DNA of 9,782 bases from DUAL01 sp036012565 (lineage in GTDB: Bacteria; Bacteroidota; Bacteroidia; Flavobacteriales; BACL11), in assembly GCA_036012565.1 (NCBI GenBank), contig DASCPP010000053.1:1-9782 (forward strand), given 5' to 3'. Below the pieces are notes generated by a model, which did not search any database, was not told the origin of the DNA, and saw nothing but the letters and a program-made list of their open reading frames with translations. The first letter of the stretch is position 1; every line of letters starts with the position of its first letter. Below are positions 1-6,569 of the stretch, piece after piece. The translations under genes and the position numbers were made by a program.

Positions 1-761
1 ATGAAGGAAGTAGGGTTAGCTACTTAGAAGGATGTACTGCTCCAATGAGGGATGAAAACCAATTGCATGCGGCTGTCGTAGAGCTTATTGCAATGGATGA
101 TGCTGATATAAAATATTCTACAGTGCAGAATTGGTATCCTGGAGATAAAAATGGAAAAGGTGGGGTTTTTAATTTTGTAACAAAAAGAGGAATTTGTCAT
201 ACAAATGCCAAAATTTCTTGGACTCAAGTAGAAACCGGATCTGCAGTAACTTGGAAATATCCTTCTTGTATTCTAAAAGGAAACAACTCAATCGGAGAAT
301 TTTTTTCAGTTGCTGTTACAAATAATTATCAGCAAGCAGATACAGGAACGAAAATGATTCATTTGGGTGAAAATACAAAAAGCACCATAATAGCTAAAGG
401 GATCTCTGCAGGTAAAAGTAATGGAAATTACAGGGGGTTAGTAAGAATATCGAAAGGAGCTAAATGCTCGCGTAATTTCTCGCAATGTGATTCATTGCTT
501 ATGGGAGACAAATGTGGTTCGCACACCTTTCCGTATATTGAGGTAAAAAATAATTCTTCTCAAATAGAACATGAGGCAACAACTTCAAAAATTGGAGAAG
601 ATCAAATATTTTATTGCAACCAAAGAGGAATTGGCACAGAAGAAGCAATTGCACTAATTGTTAATGGATATTGTAAAGATGTTCTAAACCAATTGCCAAT
701 GGAATTTGCAGTAGAAGCACAAAAATTATTAGAAATTAACCTTGAAGGCTCAGTAGGATAA
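1..761 (+). CDS. sufB: SufB, Fe-S cluster assembly scaffold subunit (5'-truncated by the window edge)
   Basis: This is the C-terminal 252 residues of SufB, a cytoplasmic subunit of the SufBC2D scaffold on which Fe-S clusters are built. The reading frame is open from the first bases (first full codon at 3), and the conserved stretch SYLEGCTAPMRDENQ lies before the first internal ATG at 45, so 45 is not the start. SufB is usually about 480 residues, so roughly the first half lies upstream of the window. Diagnostic segments include QNWYPGD, the SQCDSLL segment and IEHEATTS. By alignment from memory to E. coli SufB, the Cys codon at 486-488 corresponds to Cys405 and the Glu codon at 573-575 to Glu434; their 29-residue separation matches. 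Both are implicated in cluster formation at the SufB-SufD interface. The C-terminus (EFAVEAQKLL...SVG) is intact. The stop is 3 bases before sufC. Confidence 0.97.
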   Translation, partial: EGSRVSYLEGCTAPMRDENQLHAAVVELIAMDDADIKYSTVQNWYPGDKNGKGGVFNFVTKRGICHTNAKISWTQVETGSAVTWKYPSCILKGNNSIGEFFSVAVTNNYQQADTGTKMIHLGENTKSTIIAKGISAGKSNGNYRGLVRISKGAKCSRNFSQCDSLLMGDKCGSHTFPYIEVKNNSSQIEHEATTSKIGEDQIFYCNQRGIGTEEAIALIVNGYCKDVLNQLPMEFAVEAQKLLEINLEGSVG

Positions 762-764
762 ACT

Positions 765-1520
765 ATGTTAAAAATAAAAGCCTTAAAAGCAGGGGTTGAA
801 AATAACCTAATCCTAAAAGGAATTAACTTAGAAGTTAAGGTAGGTGAAGTACATGCAATTATGGGCCCTAATGGATCCGGGAAGAGTACTCTTTCGTCTG
901 TAATTGCAGGTAAAGAAGAATATCAAGTTGAGGAAGGTTCAATTAGCTTTGAAGGAAAAGACTTATTAGAGCTAGCCCCTGAAGAAAGAGCTCATAAAGG
1001 AGTGTTTTTATCCTTTCAATACCCTATAGAGATTCCAGGGATTTCTGTTTCAAACTTTATTAAAACTGCTTTAAATGAAAAAAGAAAAGCAATAGGATTA
1101 GATCCAATGCCGGCAAAGGATTTATTAAAGTTTATGAAAGAAAAGATGAATCTCTTGGAGATAAAGAAAGGGTATTTATCTAGAAATATGAATGAGGGGT
1201 TTTCAGGAGGAGAAAAGAAAAGAAATGAAATTTTTCAGATGGCAATGTTAGAGCCTAAACTTTCTATTCTTGACGAAACAGATTCTGGGTTAGATATTGA
1301 TGCGTTAAGAATTGTTGCAAATGGAGTAAACAAATTAAAATCTGAAGAGAACGCAACTATTGTAATTACACACTACCAAAGACTTTTAGATTATATTATT
1401 CCTGATTTTGTTCATGTACTTTATAATGGTAGAATTATAAAGTCCGGAGGAAAAGAGCTTGCCCATAAACTAGAAGAAAAAGGATACGATTGGATAACTA
1501 AACAGACAGATAAAGAGTGA
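765..1520 (+). CDS. sufC: SufC, ABC-type ATPase of the SufBCD complex
   Basis: A 251-residue soluble ATPase of the ABC superfamily that binds SufB and SufD and drives their rearrangement during cluster assembly; it is not a transporter. All nucleotide-binding motifs are visible: Walker A GPNGSGKST (34-42), Q-loop Gln85 in SFQYP, the SufC-type signature FSGGEKKRNE (146-155, in place of the usual LSGGQ), Walker B LSILDE with Asp170 and catalytic Glu171, and switch His203 in ITHYQ. The DETDSGLDIDALR segment is typical of SufC. Length matches the family (about 250). The ATG lies 3 bases after the sufB stop. The TGA stop overlaps the GTG start of sufD by 4 bases, a sign of coupled translation. Confidence 0.97.
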   Translation: MLKIKALKAGVENNLILKGINLEVKVGEVHAIMGPNGSGKSTLSSVIAGKEEYQVEEGSISFEGKDLLELAPEERAHKGVFLSFQYPIEIPGISVSNFIKTALNEKRKAIGLDPMPAKDLLKFMKEKMNLLEIKKGYLSRNMNEGFSGGEKKRNEIFQMAMLEPKLSILDETDSGLDIDALRIVANGVNKLKSEENATIVITHYQRLLDYIIPDFVHVLYNGRIIKSGGKELAHKLEEKGYDWITKQTDKE

Positions 1521-2737
1521 GCTTAGTTAACAACATAAAATCTTATTCTGAAACTTTAGAATTATCTTCTGACAAAAAGAAACTATTAAACTCTTTTTTA
1601 TCTAAAGGATTTCCTACAACAAAAGATGAAGATTGGGAATATACATCTTTAAAAAAAATTATTTCTAAAGACTTTTCAATTGAGAAAAATGGAGGTGAGG
1701 TATCAGAAAATAAACTTAATAAGTATTCTTTAGGTTTTGAAAACAAAATTGTTTTTGTAGATGGAAAATTAATTTCATTTGCTTCAATTAACAGTGTTAA
1801 TATTTCAACTTTCTCTGATTTTAAGAACAGTAAATCTGATTCAATCTCAAATTTAAATTCTTCATTAGCAACAAGCGGTTTTACTATAACAGTTGATAAA
1901 AACAGTATTATCGAAAATCCAATTGAGATTTTATTTTTTAATACAACTGAAAATAATTTCATACAATATAGAAACACTATTTCTGTAGGAGAAAACTCTG
2001 AAGCTAGATTTATTGAAAGAATACAAAATATTAATTGTACTTCTTCACTTGTTAATCATTTTACTCAGATAAATTGTAATCATAACTCAAAAGTTGAATA
2101 CAATAAGATCCAAAATAATACATCTGAATCTAGACTAATTGATACTATGGAAATAAATCAAAATAAGGATTCTGTTTGTTGTGTTAATACTCTTATTTTT
2201 GGAGGATCTTTCACTAGAAATAATCTAAATTTTGAGCAAAATGGGCCTAATTGCGAAAGTAATATGAATGGGGTTTCTATTCTAACTGATTCTCAGCTTG
2301 CAGACAATCATACATTTGTTGATCACAAAAGTTCTCATTGCCGTTCTAACGAAATGTACAAAGGAGTTTATTTAGATAATTCAAAAGGAGTATTTAATGG
2401 TAAGATAATGGTTCGTCCGGACTCGCAAAAAATTGATGCTTTTCAAGCAAACAACAATCTTTTAATAAGCGAAACCGCAACAATAGACAGCAAGCCTCAG
2501 CTCGAAATTTATGCGGATGATGTGAAATGTAGTCATGGATGTACTATTGGGCAATTGGATAAAGATGCTCTATTTTACATGAGAAGTAGAGGGATAGCGA
2601 TAGAAGAAGCAAAGGCTGTTTTAACTTACGCATTTGCATCTGAGGCAATTGAAAATATCTCAATCCCTGAGGTTAAAAAAGTGGCGAAAAAACTACTTGC
2701 TCAAAAATTAAATGTTGATTTAGATTTTAGTTTATAA
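1517..2737 (+). CDS. sufD: SufD, Fe-S cluster assembly scaffold subunit
   Basis: A 406-residue SufB paralogue that pairs with SufB in the SufBC2D scaffold and is needed for iron acquisition there. The N-terminal half is divergent and rich in Asn, Ser and Lys. The C-terminal half carries the conserved core: DNHTFVDHKSSHCRSNEMYKG, QANNNLL, and YADDVKCSHG followed by LFYMRSRGI. His340 in KCSHG aligns with the functionally important His360 of E. coli SufD. A further Cys (342) follows at once, giving CSHGC. The start is GTG at 1517, within the sufC stop (GTGA overlap). The first in-frame ATG is some 250 codons downstream, inside conserved sequence, so GTG is the only sensible start. The stop directly abuts the sufS ATG. 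Length is slightly below the E. coli protein (423). Confidence 0.96.
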   Translation: MSLVNNIKSYSETLELSSDKKKLLNSFLSKGFPTTKDEDWEYTSLKKIISKDFSIEKNGGEVSENKLNKYSLGFENKIVFVDGKLISFASINSVNISTFSDFKNSKSDSISNLNSSLATSGFTITVDKNSIIENPIEILFFNTTENNFIQYRNTISVGENSEARFIERIQNINCTSSLVNHFTQINCNHNSKVEYNKIQNNTSESRLIDTMEINQNKDSVCCVNTLIFGGSFTRNNLNFEQNGPNCESNMNGVSILTDSQLADNHTFVDHKSSHCRSNEMYKGVYLDNSKGVFNGKIMVRPDSQKIDAFQANNNLLISETATIDSKPQLEIYADDVKCSHGCTIGQLDKDALFYMRSRGIAIEEAKAVLTYAFASEAIENISIPEVKKVAKKLLAQKLNVDLDFSL

Positions 2738-3952
2738 ATGTTAGATGTTAACAAAATACGAGAGCAATTTCCTATCCTAACCCGAAAGGTGAATGAACAG
2801 AAATTAATCTATTTTGATAATGGGTCCACTACTCAAAAACCTCAATCGGTTATTGATGCAATTAATAATTACTACAAAAATGAAAACTCAAATGTACATA
2901 GGGGAGTCCATTTTTTAAGTGGATTAGCAACAGATAAATTTGAGGAAACACGTAATACTATTCAAAATTTTATTGGAGCAAAACATTCTCATGAAATAAT
3001 TTTCACAAAAGGGACTACTGACTCAATAAATCTGATTGCAAATGGTTACCGTTCACTATTACAAAAGGGTGACGAAATCATTATTTCAGAATTAGAGCAC
3101 CACTCAAATATTGTTCCTTGGCAAATGTGCTGTGAAATATCTGGTTCAACTTTAAAAGTAATTCCAATTATGGATAATGGAGAATTAGATATGTCTGAAT
3201 TTTATAATCTCCTTTCGGAAAACACAAAATTAGTTTCGATTGCACATATATCTAATGCTCTAGGAACGTTAATTCCTGTGGAAGAAATTATTGAAAAATC
3301 TCATAAGGTTGGAGCTAAAGTGTTGATTGACGGGGCTCAAGCTGCATCTCACATTCCTCTTAATATGCAAGATTGTGATGTGGATTTTTATGTTTTTTCA
3401 GCTCATAAGATGTACGGCCCAACTGGAGTTGGTGTATTGTATGGAAAAGAGCAATTACTTAATGAATTGCCTCCATATCAAGGAGGTGGAGAAATGATAG
3501 AATATGTTAATTTTGAAAAAACAACTTATGCAGATTTACCTCATAAATTTGAAGCAGGAACTCCTAATATTGCTGGGGTAGTTGCTTTTAAAAATTCAAT
3601 TGAATTTATTGCTGATTTGGGAGTTAAAAATATTGCAAAACATGAAGAGAAATTATTGCAATATGCAACTTCTGAAATATTAAAAATTGAAGGAGTAAAA
3701 ATATACGGAACTTCTGAAAAAAAATCAGGAATAATTTCATTTAATATTGACGGATTACATCCATATGATATTGGAATGATTTTGGATAAATTAGGTATTG
3801 CAATTAGAACTGGGCATCATTGTACTCAGCCAGCAATGATCCATTATAATATTCCCGGAACTGCTAGAATTTCTGTTGCAGTTTATAATACTATAGAAGA
3901 AATTGATATTTGTATAAGCGCTATTAAAAAAGCAAAAATGATGCTATCTTAA
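2738..3952 (+). CDS. sufS: SufS, cysteine desulfurase (PLP-dependent, group II)
   Basis: A 404-residue PLP enzyme that converts L-cysteine to L-alanine and leaves a persulfide on its own catalytic cysteine, the sulfur source for SUF assembly. The fold-type I aminotransferase core is complete: N-terminal YFDNGSTTQKP, ELEHHSN with the His that stacks on PLP, the DGAQAASH segment, and FSAHKMYGPTGVG with Lys224 as the likely PLP Schiff-base lysine (Lys226 in E. coli SufS). The active-site loop RTGHHCTQPAM puts the catalytic Cys at 362 (Cys364 in E. coli). The RxGHHC context and the lack of the long loop seen in IscS/NifS mark group II (SufS/CsdA). The ATG follows the sufD stop with no spacer, and the TAA stop is followed directly by the sufE ATG. 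Confidence 0.97.
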   Translation: MLDVNKIREQFPILTRKVNEQKLIYFDNGSTTQKPQSVIDAINNYYKNENSNVHRGVHFLSGLATDKFEETRNTIQNFIGAKHSHEIIFTKGTTDSINLIANGYRSLLQKGDEIIISELEHHSNIVPWQMCCEISGSTLKVIPIMDNGELDMSEFYNLLSENTKLVSIAHISNALGTLIPVEEIIEKSHKVGAKVLIDGAQAASHIPLNMQDCDVDFYVFSAHKMYGPTGVGVLYGKEQLLNELPPYQGGGEMIEYVNFEKTTYADLPHKFEAGTPNIAGVVAFKNSIEFIADLGVKNIAKHEEKLLQYATSEILKIEGVKIYGTSEKKSGIISFNIDGLHPYDIGMILDKLGIAIRTGHHCTQPAMIHYNIPGTARISVAVYNTIEEIDICISAIKKAKMMLS

Positions 3953-4369
3953 ATGGAAACAATCAAGGAAATACAAGAAGAAATCATTGAGGAATTTGAG
4001 ATGTTTGATGATTGGATGCAGAAGTACGAATATCTTATTGATTTAGGAAAGGATCTCGCTGTAATTGATGAAAAACACAAAGTTGATGACAATTTAATCA
4101 AGGGCTGTCAAAGTAGAGTTTGGTTACATGCGGAAAAGAAAAATGGGAGAATAATTTACACAGCTGATAGTGATGCAATTATGACAAAAGGAATTATTGC
4201 AATTTTAGTAAGAGTCCTTTCAAATCAAGCTCCATCTGAAATTGCTGATGCAAATCTGAAATTCATCAATGAAATAGGATTGAAAGAACAACTTTCTCCA
4301 ACAAGAGCAAACGGATTGCTTTTAATGATAAAACAAATAAAACTTTTCGCAATAGCTTTTAATAAATAA
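3953..4369 (+). CDS. sufE: SufE, sulfur acceptor for SufS
   Basis: A 138-residue cytoplasmic protein that takes the persulfide sulfur from SufS and passes it to SufBCD. The acceptor cysteine is Cys52 in the motif KGCQSRVWL (Cys51 in E. coli SufE). Other family segments are FDDWMQKYEYLIDLGK near the N-terminus, SDAIMTKGIIAILV, and the C-terminal LSPTRANGL. Length matches the family (about 140). The cluster therefore uses SufE, not the zinc-containing SufU of Gram-positive bacteria. The start codon touches the sufS stop, which fits a need for matched amounts of the two partners. One base separates it from the next gene. Confidence 0.95.
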   Translation: METIKEIQEEIIEEFEMFDDWMQKYEYLIDLGKDLAVIDEKHKVDDNLIKGCQSRVWLHAEKKNGRIIYTADSDAIMTKGIIAILVRVLSNQAPSEIADANLKFINEIGLKEQLSPTRANGLLLMIKQIKLFAIAFNK

Positions 4370-4370
4370 G

Positions 4371-4694
4371 ATGAAAACAGAAGAAAAATTACAAAAAATA
4401 GGGGAACAGGTAATAAAAGTAATTTGTGAAATTTACGACCCTGAAATTCCTGTAAATATTTATGATTTAGGTCTTATTTATGATGTAGAAGTAAGTGATG
4501 AGTATGATGTAAAAATTACCATGACTTTAACTACTCCAAATTGCCCTGTTGCAGAGACCTTACCAGTAGAAGTTGAAGAAAAATGTAAGACTGTCCCTGA
4601 TGTTAATAGTGCAAAAGTGGAAATTGTTTTTGAACCTATATGGACAAAAGACATGATGAGTGAAGAGGCAAGATTAGAACTTGGAATGTTATAA
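4371..4694 (+). CDS. DUF59/MIP18-family SUF-associated protein (SufT/PaaD-like)
   Basis: A 107-residue single-domain protein of the DUF59 (MIP18/PaaD-like) family. Family hallmarks are visible: an N-terminal helix, then DPEIPVNIYDLGLIYDV (23-39), and the TTPNCPVAETLP loop (54-65) with the nearly invariant Cys58. DUF59 proteins, such as staphylococcal SufT and the eukaryotic cytosolic factor MIP18, take part in Fe-S maturation or transfer, though the biochemistry is not settled. Bacteroidota suf clusters commonly carry this short version after sufE. It lies one base after sufE and two bases before the DUF2480 gene. I leave the symbol blank because SufT proper is usually longer, with extra N-terminal sequence. 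Confidence 0.9.
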   Translation: MKTEEKLQKIGEQVIKVICEIYDPEIPVNIYDLGLIYDVEVSDEYDVKITMTLTTPNCPVAETLPVEVEEKCKTVPDVNSAKVEIVFEPIWTKDMMSEEARLELGML

Positions 4695-4696
4695 AA

Positions 4697-5203
4697 ATGG
4701 GTAAAGAAATTATAAATAGAGTTGCTAATTCTGACTTAATCACTATTGATTTATCTGATTATGTTCCTGCCAAAAAAATTACCGAAATTGATTTAAAAGA
4801 TTTTTTATTTGAGAAATTTATACTCAAAGAAAAAGATTTCAGAATGGCACTAAAAAGATTTGATTTTAGTTTGTATGAAAATAAAATTGTTGCCATTAAT
4901 TGTAGTATTGATTGTATCATCCCAATGTGGGCCTATATGCTGCTAACTTCTCACCTTAATAATCATGCTGCAGAAATTCATTTTGGGGAGAAAAAAGAAG
5001 TCTTCCAAAAATTGTTTTTACAAAATATAGAAAACATCAATCATAGCCAGTTTGAAAATAAAAAAGTAATTGTAAAAGGTTGTGGGCATATCCCGCTTAA
5101 TGAAGAGCTTTATATTGCAATTACAAAAAAATTACAAAACGCCGTTAGCAGTTTAATGTTTGGTGAAGCTTGCTCTGTTGTTCCTGTTTTTAAGAAAAAA
5201 TAA
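4697..5203 (+). CDS. DUF2480 family protein, uncharacterised, last gene of the suf operon
   Basis: A 168-residue soluble protein with no signal peptide or membrane segment. I recognise it as DUF2480 from the N-terminus (EIINRVANS), the FILKEKDFR segment (41-49), AINCSIDCIIPMWAYMLL (66-83) and VKGCGHIPL (126-134). The family is, to my knowledge, confined to Bacteroidota and has no assigned function. There are four cysteines: Cys69 and Cys73 in a C-x3-C arrangement, Cys129 in GCGH, and Cys159 near the C-terminus in GEACSVVPVF. His86 and His131 are nearby candidates for metal binding. The gene begins two bases after the DUF59 stop, so it is surely co-expressed with the SUF machinery. A role in Fe-S assembly, delivery or protection is inferred only from this context. 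Confidence 0.88.
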   Translation: MGKEIINRVANSDLITIDLSDYVPAKKITEIDLKDFLFEKFILKEKDFRMALKRFDFSLYENKIVAINCSIDCIIPMWAYMLLTSHLNNHAAEIHFGEKKEVFQKLFLQNIENINHSQFENKKVIVKGCGHIPLNEELYIAITKKLQNAVSSLMFGEACSVVPVFKKK

Positions 5204-5213
5204 GTTCTTATTT
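5198..5213. terminator. Possible AT-only hairpin terminator between convergent genes
   Basis: AAATAAG TT CTTATTT is a perfect 7-bp inverted repeat with a 2-base centre (in practice 6 bp around a GTTC loop). It spans the end of the DUF2480 gene and the end of the convergent kinase gene. Read on the minus strand it is followed by TTTCTT, which resembles the T-tract of an intrinsic terminator for the kinase/rluF unit. On the plus strand the trailing sequence is poorer in T. The stem has at most one G-C pair, so it would be weak. Confidence 0.3.
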
Positions 5214-5742
5214 AACTTTCTGAAATTTGTGCTAAAAACTTGTCTGCTTGTTTATCAGTTTTAAACACACGAACCTCTTTTCTGTCTTTAACTAAATTTA
5301 ACTTTGTTAGAATTTCTTTTCTAAATCTAATATTAAACATTAAAACAAAATATAAAAATTCTAGATCAAATTCTTCTTTGCATCCATTAGCCATATCCGA
5401 TCTCTGTATCCCATTATACTTAAATACTCTTTTAATCACACGCCAAAAACATTTTAAGATAGAGTAATCTAAATAAATTATAGTATCTGCATTTTTAATT
5501 CTAATCTCCATTGTCTCACTATAGTTCCCGTCCATTATCCATGATGATTTTTGTGCTAAATTATTTACTCTTTTCTCCCACTCAACTTTTTTAGGTTCTT
5601 CCCAATTTGGTTTGTGATAATACTTATCTAAATGAATCAGTTCCAATTTTAAAATAGCCTGTAACTTCTTGGAAAAAGTAGATTTTCCTGCGCCACAACA
5701 TCCTATTACTAAAATCTTATGCAAATTAGTTTTTTTCTTCAA
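5212..5742 (-). CDS. P-loop kinase, FlaR/adenylate-kinase-like (AAA_18-type) NTPase
   Basis: A 176-residue P-loop NTPase of the small nucleotide/nucleoside-kinase-like group often annotated as 'DNA topology modulation protein FlaR' or adenylate kinase. Visible motifs are Walker A GCCGAGKST (14-22), HLDKYYHKPNW (37-47) with Asp39 in the substrate-side position, WIMDGNY (68-74), ADTIIYLD (85-92), and an arginine-rich WRVIKR...QRSDM stretch (100-117) that may act as the lid. The phosphorylated substrate is unknown, and FlaR is a weakly supported historical name. There is no ATG start: TTG at 5742 gives a 17-base overlap with the upstream rluF, while a second TTG at 5724 begins one base after the rluF stop and yields MHKILVIGCCGAGKS. 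Either is plausible, and the shorter form keeps the whole P-loop. It is the second gene of a minus-strand unit and converges on the suf operon. Confidence 0.85.
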   Translation of the reverse strand: MKKKTNLHKILVIGCCGAGKSTFSKKLQAILKLELIHLDKYYHKPNWEEPKKVEWEKRVNNLAQKSSWIMDGNYSETMEIRIKNADTIIYLDYSILKCFWRVIKRVFKYNGIQRSDMANGCKEEFDLEFLYFVLMFNIRFRKEILTKLNLVKDRKEVRVFKTDKQADKFLAQISES

Positions 5743-6469
5743 AAGTTTTAATAGAATGCGCCACCGATTGATTGATTTGATTCAATTCAGCAGAAGTAAA
5801 ATCACGATAAGTCCCCAATGGAATATCTAATTTGATATTCATAATTCGGATTCTTTTTAACTTTTTTATATCATATTCCAAGTATTCACACATTCTTCTA
5901 ATCTGTCTATTTAGGCCTTGAGTAAGAATGATTCTAAATTTCTTTTTGTCCATTTGTTTTACAAAACATTTTCTGGTAATCGTATCTAAAATAGGAACGC
6001 CATTACTCATAGACTCAATAAATTCTTTGGTTACTGGTTTATGAACCGTTACTTCATATTCCTTTTCATGATTGTTTCGGGCACGCAAAATTTTGTTTAC
6101 AATATCTCCGTCATTAGTAAGAAAAATAAGCCCTTCTGAGGGTTTATCTAATCTTCCAATAGGGAAAATTCGTGTTGGATAATTAATATAATCTATAATA
6201 TTATTTTTTTCTCTTTTTTGGTCGGTAGTGCAAACTACCCCAACAGGTTTGTTAAAAGCGATATAGACCATTTTCTTCTTTTTGGGCTGAGAAACTAATT
6301 TACCATTCACTCGCACCTCATCCTCATTTGATATTTTAGTCCCCATTTCAGGGATTTTCCCATTTATGGCTACCCTTCCTTGTCCTATTAGTTTGTCGGC
6401 GGCCCTTCTGGAACAGTAGCCAATTTCTGATAAATACTTATTTATTCGTGTTAATTCAGGGTTGCTCAT
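5726..6469 (-). CDS. rluF: RluF-type 23S rRNA pseudouridine synthase
   Basis: A 247-residue RNA-modifying enzyme of the RsuA/RluB/E/F family. The N-terminal S4 RNA-binding domain (about 7-55) reads RINKYLSEIGYCSRRAADKLI. The catalytic domain follows from about 67, with FNKPVGVVCT (72-81) and the family motif GRLDKPSEGLIFLTNDGD (105-122), where Asp108 is the catalytic aspartate (Asp107 in E. coli RluF). Later segments NNHEKEYEV, GVPILDT and LTQGLNRQIRRMCEYL strongly resemble RluF, which modifies U2604 of 23S rRNA, and suggest RluF rather than RluB/RluE; the exact target in this organism is inferred. The start is ATG at 6469, with a Bacteroidota-type promoter just upstream. Its 3' end overlaps or abuts the downstream kinase gene. 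Confidence 0.9.
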   Translation of the reverse strand: MSNPELTRINKYLSEIGYCSRRAADKLIGQGRVAINGKIPEMGTKISNEDEVRVNGKLVSQPKKKKMVYIAFNKPVGVVCTTDQKREKNNIIDYINYPTRIFPIGRLDKPSEGLIFLTNDGDIVNKILRARNNHEKEYEVTVHKPVTKEFIESMSNGVPILDTITRKCFVKQMDKKKFRIILTQGLNRQIRRMCEYLEYDIKKLKRIRIMNIKLDIPLGTYRDFTSAELNQINQSVAHSIKTFEEKN

Positions 6470-6486
6470 GATTTATATTCTTCTTG

Positions 6487-6517
6487 CAAAAGTACGCTAA
6501 AATTTTGCAAATTGAAA
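6487..6517 (-). promoter_or_regulatory. Candidate Bacteroidota sigma-ABfr-type promoter for rluF
   Basis: On the minus strand a perfect TAnnTTTG box (TACTTTTG, plus-strand 6487-6494) lies 17 bases before the rluF ATG. TTTC at plus-strand 6514-6517 is 19 bases upstream and one mismatch from the TTTG -33 box. A better TTTG at 6508-6511 is only 13 bases away, probably too close. Confidence 0.6.
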
Positions 6518-6518
6518 G

Positions 6519-6548
6519 TTTGTAGAATGCTCTGTTTCATTACATTTG
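6519..6548 (+). promoter_or_regulatory. Bacteroidota-type promoter for the S46 peptidase gene
   Basis: TTTG at 6519-6522, an 18-base spacer, then TACATTTG at 6541-6548. Both boxes match the Bacteroidota housekeeping consensus (TTTG, about 17-20 bases, TAnnTTTG). The ATG is at 6570, so the predicted leader is only about 15 bases. That leader is A/T-rich, and the only purine-rich candidate for a Shine-Dalgarno site (AGGAAG, near 6550) is too close to the predicted transcript start and too far from the ATG to be convincing. Sparse use of such sites is usual in this phylum. Confidence 0.65.
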
Positions 6549-6569
6549 CAGGAAGTTAAAATTTAAAAA

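Noticed and set aside
45..47. ATG at 45 as the start of sufB
   Set aside because: The frame is open upstream to the window edge and encodes conserved SufB residues (SRVSYLEGCTAP), so this is an internal Met.
24..227. 67-residue minus-strand open frame over sufB
   Set aside because: Antisense to highly conserved SufB sequence; composition is that of a shadow frame.
1543..1977. 144-residue open frame on the minus strand inside sufD
   Set aside because: It lies fully antisense to the well-supported sufD and its translation is a shadow of AT-rich coding sequence with no recognisable motif.
2540..2542. Extra Cys342 in the SufD motif CSHGC as an unusual cluster ligand
   Set aside because: I believe many Bacteroidota SufD proteins share this residue, so it is probably lineage-typical rather than remarkable; I could not verify this.
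1..5203. Lack of an A-type carrier (SufA) gene in the suf operon as a real absence
   Set aside because: The operon is cut at the window edge, and such a gene could lie upstream of sufB or elsewhere in the genome.
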